A stretch of 51,545 bases of DNA. Origin: Bacteroidia bacterium (lineage in GTDB: Bacteria > Bacteroidota > Bacteroidia > JANWVE01). Below the pieces are notes generated by a model. It saw only the letters and a program-made list of their open reading frames with translations. It had not been told where the DNA came from and made no database searches. Positions 47,225-51,545 of this stretch are shown here, piece after piece. Every line of letters starts with the position of its first letter. Positions within the stretch are counted from its first letter, which is position 1. A program made the translations under genes and the position numbers. The stretch lies in contig JANWVW010000002.1 of assembly GCA_025056095.1 (NCBI GenBank), positions 1 through 51,545 of the forward strand. The letters run 5' to 3'.

Positions 47225-49648
47225 TCACCAAATTATTTCAATTTTTTGAGTAGTATTCAAAATTTCTATGGTTTTGGCTTGTGTTTTAACTTCAGGATAG
47301 GTTTTTCCCATAGGGTCAAAACTGGAAATGGCTTTGATAAATTGTACCTCTTCAGGGTGTACGGATTGTAATTTTCCGTTGATTTTTACATCTTGGCTAA
47401 TTTGCTGAAAGTGGTGAAAATAGATTTTCAGTTTCTCAAAATGCGAGGTGTAATTACCTTCGGCTGGTTCAAAAGAGAGGGTTCTTTTTTGTGGCTCAAA
47501 GCGAATAAGGCGTTTGTAGAAATTGCCTTGTTTGTATTCATAGCTTGTACCATCATCTTCGTAATATAAAAATTCGCTGGTTTCTTGCCCAAAATAGATA
47601 TGCAAGTGTAAGGTTTTTTCAGGCTTTTCGCTCAAATGTTGCGTAAGCGATTGCATAGGAATAATGGCACTTGCTCTTACAAAAATAGGTAATTGATGGA
47701 CAGGAGACTCTACCACGATTTCTTGTTTGCCTTCAAATACTTTGCCGTCATACCAATAATACCAAGCAGAGGCTTCAGGCAAATACACTTTGGTAAATTG
47801 GTGATAGCTTTCATTAGGACAAATGAGCAGACTTTTGCCAAAAAGATATTGGTTTTGGTAATTAGGGTGATAAATCAAATCGTCGTGTGTATAGTCAATG
47901 GCTAAACTTCGCTGAATGGGCAAACCATTCTGTGTACTTTCGTAAAAATGCGAATAGATGTAAGGTATTAAACGGTAGCGGAGGCTGATATAATTACGGG
48001 CAATTTCTTCGGTTTGTCTGCCTTTTGTCCAAGGCTCTGCTGAAGCGGTATTGACTTCTTTATGCCCTCTAAAAAAAGGAGAAAAAGCTCCTATGCTTAT
48101 CCATTTGGCAAATAGTTGGTTAGAGGCTTCTCCTACGAAGCCTCCTACGTCGTATCCTGCAAAACACAAACCTGCAAGGCCCATACTATTCACCAAACGA
48201 ACTCCTAAAAGCAAATGTTCATCAGTGGCAACGTTATCACCCGTCCAAACACAAGCATAACGTTGAACACCTGAAAATCCTGCTCTTGTGAGATGGAAGG
48301 TTCGCTCTTGGGGCAGCAGTTTTTTTATTCCTTCAAAAGTAGCCCTTGCCATTTGCAAGCCATACAAATTACGGGCTTGGCGCGTGGAGGCTTTGTGTCC
48401 TTCTAAGTCAAATTCAATCAATTCAGGTAATCGGTTGCCCCACGTAGCAATTTCGTTCATATCATTCCAAAAGCCTTTAATGCCTAACTGCACTAATTCG
48501 GCGAATTGTTCACCCCACCATTTGCGTACTCTCGGATTAGTAAAATCAGGGAAATGGCACCACCCAGGCCACACTTGCCCTGTGTAATAGGTGCCGTCAG
48601 GATATTTCAAAAATACATCTGCTTGAACACCTTTTTGGTAGGTTTCATATTCCTGCTCTACCTTAATGCCTGGGTCAATAATTACGACTACCTTGAAACC
48701 TAATGCTTGTAAGGCTTGTATCAATTTTTGAGGTTCGGCAAAATGCTCTTTACTCCAAGTAAAGAGTTTGTAATTTTGCATATAGTGAATATCCAAATAA
48801 ATGACATCGGCAGGGATTTGCTTTTCTCTGAAAGTGCGAGCAATATTCAAGACTTCTTTGTCAGGATAGTAGCTATATCGGCATTGATGGTAGCCCAAGC
48901 TCCAAAGCGGAGGGAGTTCCATGCGTCCTGTAAGGTAGGTGTAGAGTTCAATATTTTTGGCAATGGTTTTACCGTAAATAAAATAGTAGTTCAAGTCTCC
49001 ACTTTCTACGGTAAAAGAAGCAAACCTATCGTTAGAAGCCCCAAAATTGAAATGCGTTTTGCTGGAATTATCCAAAAAAATACCATAACTAATGCCGCTA
49101 TGCACGCCCATATAAAAAGGAGTAGAAATATAAAGCGGGTCCGCTGCACTATAATAAGCAAAAAAATCGGTGTTGTAATTAGTATAACCTGTACCTTTTC
49201 TATCTAAATTACCAGTTTTCTCACCCAAGCCGATGAATTTTTCGTTAGGTTGTAAAGTTTTATATGCAGAAATTTGCTCACCAAGCCATGAGTTGCTAAA
49301 TGGCTCATCGGCATTGATAAGTAAATCGTTAGGATCGTAAAAAGCAAACAAAAGTGGATTTTTGTAAATGACTACTTTCAAATCTGAGGTAGTAAGGATA
49401 AGTTTATCGTTTCTTTCTGCAATTTGGGCGGGTGTATCATCAAGAGGTGGCACAATAGTGGCATAGCTAAAATCCCAAAGGTCAGTAGTACGATTAAGCG
49501 TAATACGAATTATTTGCGGATGATAAACAAGCACTTTTGCAAAACCATTTTCAGCTTGTAGGTGCAATTCGGTATTTCTTTTATTGTATCTAAAATCAAT
49601 CAACTTGCCAATTGATTGGTGAGTACGGCTATGGTTTGAGGTTTGCAT
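47225..49648 (-). CDS. GH31 alpha-glucosidase
   Basis: 807 residues from ATG 49648 (MQTSNHSRTHQSIGKL). The longer frame to 49939 would overlap nuoA by 123 bases and adds an unlikely leader. GH31 features: N-terminal beta-sandwich, FIGLGEKTGNLDRKGTGYTN, nucleophile Asp in GFWNDMNEIA (~395), acid/base Asp in VWTGDNVATDEHL, FSPFFRGHKE, and a C-terminal DUF5110-like domain. No signal peptide, so it should act in the cytoplasm, releasing glucose from maltodextrins or other alpha-glucosides. Diverges from nuoA. Confidence 0.93.
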   Translation of the reverse strand: MQTSNHSRTHQSIGKLIDFRYNKRNTELHLQAENGFAKVLVYHPQIIRITLNRTTDLWDFSYATIVPPLDDTPAQIAERNDKLILTTSDLKVVIYKNPLLFAFYDPNDLLINADEPFSNSWLGEQISAYKTLQPNEKFIGLGEKTGNLDRKGTGYTNYNTDFFAYYSAADPLYISTPFYMGVHSGISYGIFLDNSSKTHFNFGASNDRFASFTVESGDLNYYFIYGKTIAKNIELYTYLTGRMELPPLWSLGYHQCRYSYYPDKEVLNIARTFREKQIPADVIYLDIHYMQNYKLFTWSKEHFAEPQKLIQALQALGFKVVVIIDPGIKVEQEYETYQKGVQADVFLKYPDGTYYTGQVWPGWCHFPDFTNPRVRKWWGEQFAELVQLGIKGFWNDMNEIATWGNRLPELIEFDLEGHKASTRQARNLYGLQMARATFEGIKKLLPQERTFHLTRAGFSGVQRYACVWTGDNVATDEHLLLGVRLVNSMGLAGLCFAGYDVGGFVGEASNQLFAKWISIGAFSPFFRGHKEVNTASAEPWTKGRQTEEIARNYISLRYRLIPYIYSHFYESTQNGLPIQRSLAIDYTHDDLIYHPNYQNQYLFGKSLLICPNESYHQFTKVYLPEASAWYYWYDGKVFEGKQEIVVESPVHQLPIFVRASAIIPMQSLTQHLSEKPEKTLHLHIYFGQETSEFLYYEDDGTSYEYKQGNFYKRLIRFEPQKRTLSFEPAEGNYTSHFEKLKIYFHHFQQISQDVKINGKLQSVHPEEVQFIKAISSFDPMGKTYPEVKTQAKTIEILNTTQKIEIIW

Positions 49649-49746
49649 ATACAAAGCGAAAAAATTAGAAACGCGTGCAAAAGAATTGCCAAAAATACAA
49701 AAACTATTTAGAGCAATGATAAATCTACAAAACTTTGCACAACTTT

Positions 49747-49777
49747 TTTGCTTGTGTGTAAGCAAATGCGTAACTTG
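49747..49777 (+). promoter_or_regulatory. Promoter of nuoA
   Basis: TTTG (49747-49750), 20 bases, TAACTTG (49771-49777), close to the consensus. The nuoA ATG follows 39 bases later. Confidence 0.4.
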
Positions 49778-49816
49778 CAAGCCATAAAAAACAATAAAAA
49801 ATAATACGTTCTTATT

Positions 49817-50188
49817 ATGGAAAAAACCTATCTTCCTTCTGATTACTTGCCTATCATTATTCAATTTGGTTTGGCAGTGGCATTTGTAATTGTTACTATG
49901 GTGGTAACGCATTTGATTGGTCCTAAGCGTAGAAGTCAAGTAAAAAATGCAGCCTGGGAATGTGGGGTAGAGTCAATAGGAGATGCGCGCACACCGATTT
50001 CCATCAAGTACTTTTTGATTGCTATTTTATTTGTTTTGTTTGATGTAGAGATTATTTTTATGTATCCTTGGGCAGTAAATTTCAAGGAGTTAGGCTGGTT
50101 CGGTTTTTTTGAAATGTTTACTTTTATGGCACTGCTTTTAGTGGGTTTTTATTACATTATTAAAAGAGATGTATTAAAGTGGGAATAA
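49817..50188 (+). CDS. nuoA: NADH-quinone oxidoreductase subunit A
   Basis: 123 residues, three membrane helices. Diagnostic features: the loop YECG-like segment AAWECGVESIGDARTPISIKY and the second helix FVLFDVEIIFMYPWAV with conserved Asp-Glu. NuoA contacts NuoH, NuoJ and NuoK at the quinone end of the membrane arm. It usually begins the nuo operon; here it stands alone, 36 kb from nuoB, with its own promoter and terminator. Confidence 0.95.
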   Translation: MEKTYLPSDYLPIIIQFGLAVAFVIVTMVVTHLIGPKRRSQVKNAAWECGVESIGDARTPISIKYFLIAILFVLFDVEIIFMYPWAVNFKELGWFGFFEMFTFMALLLVGFYYIIKRDVLKWE

Positions 50189-50208
50189 GACGAAGCATAA
50201 AATCATAC

Positions 50209-50250
50209 AAAAGCACAATTTCAAAATAACAAATTCAAAGTTGTGCTTTT
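50209..50250 (+). terminator. Terminator of nuoA
   Basis: AAAAGCACAA (50209-50218) and TTGTGCTTTT (50241-50250) form a 10-bp stem with a 22-base loop, between convergent nuoA and the hypothetical gene; usable in both directions. Confidence 0.75.
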
Positions 50251-50269
50251 ATATCTTTTCTTAGACAAG

Positions 50270-50821
50270 TTACCGATTAGACTCAATAAGAGCAAAAATT
50301 CTCTGTATAATAGAGGCCTGCCGCTGCCATATTTGTTTACTTACATTCAATTCAACTGACTTTTTTTGCCTGTAGAGTATTACCCTAGGAGGATTGTCCT
50401 GAAAGTATAACTTATTCAAATCCTTAAACAAAAAATTTAGTGAATAGCGGTACTGCCAATATTTTTTTTTAGGCTCAATAAAGATCTTCTTAGCATTACT
50501 TGTAATAATATGATCTGAATAAATGAATTGAACGCTATCAATTGCACTAATGTTTTGATTGATTGGCTCGTAATATGAAAAATTGACTAATGCCGAGTCA
50601 CTAGAGCTGAGGTAAGTGATATCATAGGTGAAAGTAGCTCTATTTCTTTTAGCTTTGAATGCTAAATGAGAATGGATAAAATAAAGCGTACCGCGTTGTT
50701 GCAGGGAAGAGATGTAATATTTAGAAATTTTTTGCGCCCTAATATCAAATGAAAATACAAAAATAAAAAGCATGGATAACGATAAATTTACCCATGCTTT
50801 TTTTAATATACTACTCACCAT
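50270..50821 (-). CDS. Hypothetical exported protein
   Basis: 183 residues from ATG 50821 (MVSSILKKAW). The first ~30 residues form a signal peptide ending FDIRAQ. The mature part is beta-rich and basic, with FTYDITYLSSSDSALVNFSY and a C-terminal PPRVILYRQKKS. No known family is recognised. It starts 8 bases inside the end of the TRL-like gene on the same strand. The first codons also form the hairpin that would terminate the TRL gene, so expression of this gene may depend on read-through. Confidence 0.55.
   Translation of the reverse strand: MVSSILKKAWVNLSLSMLFIFVFSFDIRAQKISKYYISSLQQRGTLYFIHSHLAFKAKRNRATFTYDITYLSSSDSALVNFSYYEPINQNISAIDSVQFIYSDHIITSNAKKIFIEPKKKYWQYRYSLNFLFKDLNKLYFQDNPPRVILYRQKKSVELNVSKQIWQRQASIIQRIFALIESNR
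50765..50802 (-). terminator. Terminator-like hairpin inside the start of the hypothetical gene
   Basis: AAAAAGCATGG (50765-50775) and CCATGCTTTTT (50792-50802) form an 11-bp stem. On the minus strand it lies 9 bases after the TRL-like stop and is followed by TTTTTATTTTTG, a classic terminator form. Confidence 0.75.
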
Positions 50822-51125
50822 ATACATATACTTCGTAAGAAGCAAAAAGCGAGAGTACTCTTACTGCTCGCTCATCAACGTGATGAATTTTAGTAATTCC
50901 TTCATTTTTTGCAGCCGCTTCTATGCTAGCATCTCCTGTAGCAAATATACCTAAAATAGAAGTCGCCTTTGCAACCCCTACTTTTGAAGAGTTGGGATAT
51001 CCTGTGGCAGTTACAGGAGACTTCACATCTACATAAATAGAGGCAAACAGAGGAGCTTTTACTTACGCACAACTGGATAAGATAAACAAAGTTATCACTA
51101 CCGCAAAAAATTTTGAGAGTTTCAT
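50811..51125 (-). pseudogene. TRL-like lipoprotein gene with one in-frame stop
   Basis: One frame from ATG 51125 to TAG 50811 encodes 104 codons, interrupted only by TAA at 51065-51063. The start is a lipoprotein signal (MKLSKFFAVVITLF, then ILSSCA), and the stop follows directly after the lipobox cysteine and an alanine. The rest reads VKAPLFASIYVDVKSPVTAT and then the TRL-like core SILGIFATGDASIEAAAKN, GITKIHHVD and YEVYVYGE. All family features are kept, so this is a recent nonsense mutation or a recoded stop. Function of TRL proteins is unknown. Confidence 0.8.
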
Positions 51126-51471
51126 TTGGGTATTAAAGATTAAAAATTTTGAAGATTTAAGTTTGTACTCTTCTTTTTTACATAGTAATGCTCTTATCGC
51201 TATGCGGATGCAAATGTAATATTTTCTGCCGAAAGTAAAAATTTTTGCCTAATTTTTATTTCCTTTCATTCAAAATTAAGTTTGGGATTCCAATTGTTAC
51301 CCTACCCGAGGAGAATTAGTATAAAAAAATGATTGTGTTAATTTTTAACTGATAATATTCAGATTATATTGATACGCTCAAACCAAAGCTTGAAATATAA
51401 ATTTGACATAATGTTTATTATATCAAATCTCTAATTTAAGAGATAGCTTTTGTACTTAGTTAGGTTCGGGT
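51126..51471. other. Intergenic region upstream of the TRL-like gene
   Basis: 346 bases with no gene seen. An exact -7 box TACATTTG lies on the minus strand at 51218-51211, about 86 bases before the TRL ATG; no clear -33 element. Confidence 0.4.
51211..51218 (-). promoter_or_regulatory. -7 element for the TRL-like gene
   Basis: TACATTTG on the minus strand fits TAnnTTTG and is followed by CATCC. It suggests the broken TRL gene is still transcribed. Confidence 0.4.
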
Positions 51472-51545
51472 TTAGTACTTAGGAATATGTTTGGCATAAA
51501 ACGCATTTGAAGCGGTATTCCAAGCGTTAATAATTTCGGTACGTT
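51472..51545 (-). CDS. C-terminal end of an unidentified gene (partial)
   Basis: On the minus strand a frame entering from beyond the window end reads RTEIINAWNTASNAFYAKH then IPKY and TAA at 51474-51472. The composition is protein-like and the other two frames look less so. Only 23 complete codons are visible, too few for a family call. Confidence 0.4.
   Translation of the reverse strand, partial: RTEIINAWNTASNAFYAKHIPKY

Noticed and set aside
49649-49939. N-terminal extension of the GH31 frame
   Set aside because: It would overlap nuoA and its promoter; family alignment starts near residue 100 of the extended frame.

Overview
This AT-rich window comes from a bacterium of the phylum Bacteroidota, most likely an aerobic member of the Cytophagales. 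The evidence is a SusE-type outer-membrane protein, two secreted proteins with type IX secretion (T9SS) C-terminal sorting domains, PAS/SpoIIE/REC signalling proteins, promoters of the Bacteroidota form TTTG-N19-22-TAnnTTTG, and starts without clear Shine-Dalgarno sequences. Genus cannot be fixed from the sequence alone.

Layout. 1-0.45 kb: end of a susE-like gene. 0.6-11.6 kb: signalling genes (soluble three-PAS chemoreceptor, REC protein coupled to a SpoIIE phosphatase, CheY-like regulator, membrane SpoIIE phosphatase) mixed with an esterase and a GH57 glucan enzyme, and an 84-bp tandem repeat in the largest intergenic gap. 11.7-17.4 kb: nuoH-B-C-D-E-(pseudogene)-G. 17.7-24 kb: T9SS protein, S41 protease, glgE. 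24.1-29.4 kb: nuoI, then cheA-cheC-like and cheB, then nuoJ-K. 29.5-36.8 kb: nuclease relic, glgB, hmgA, a sugar-type MFS transporter, and an unrecognised membrane/HTH protein. 37.3-42.5 kb: nuoL-(Uma2 fragment)-nuoM-nuoN. 42.9-51.5 kb: T9SS adhesin-like protein, hsp20, imelysin lipoprotein, GH31 glucosidase, nuoA, and a short tail with a TRL-like lipoprotein broken by one stop codon.

Three systems run through the window. (1) Respiratory complex I: every subunit gene except nuoF is present, split into five transcription units (nuoH-G, nuoI, nuoJK, nuoLMN, nuoA) on both strands over about 38 kb, each with a recognisable promoter of its own. (2) Alpha-glucan metabolism: GH57 enzyme, GlgE maltosyltransferase, GlgB branching enzyme, GH31 glucosidase, an SLC45-like transporter and the SusE remnant suggest uptake and turnover of maltodextrin and glycogen. 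(3) Chemotaxis-type signalling: a soluble MCP, CheA, a CheC-like protein, CheB and a CheY-like protein, with no flagellar genes in view, so the output may be gliding or another response.

The most unusual picture is the broken-up nuo locus. Decayed or truncated genes resembling PD-(D/E)XK nucleases lie at its gaps: a multi-frameshift Uma2-like gene exactly where nuoF would sit, half a Uma2 gene between nuoL and nuoM, an Rpn-like relic after nuoK, and an unidentified relic after nuoN. No intact insertion sequence, CRISPR array, rRNA or tRNA gene was seen.
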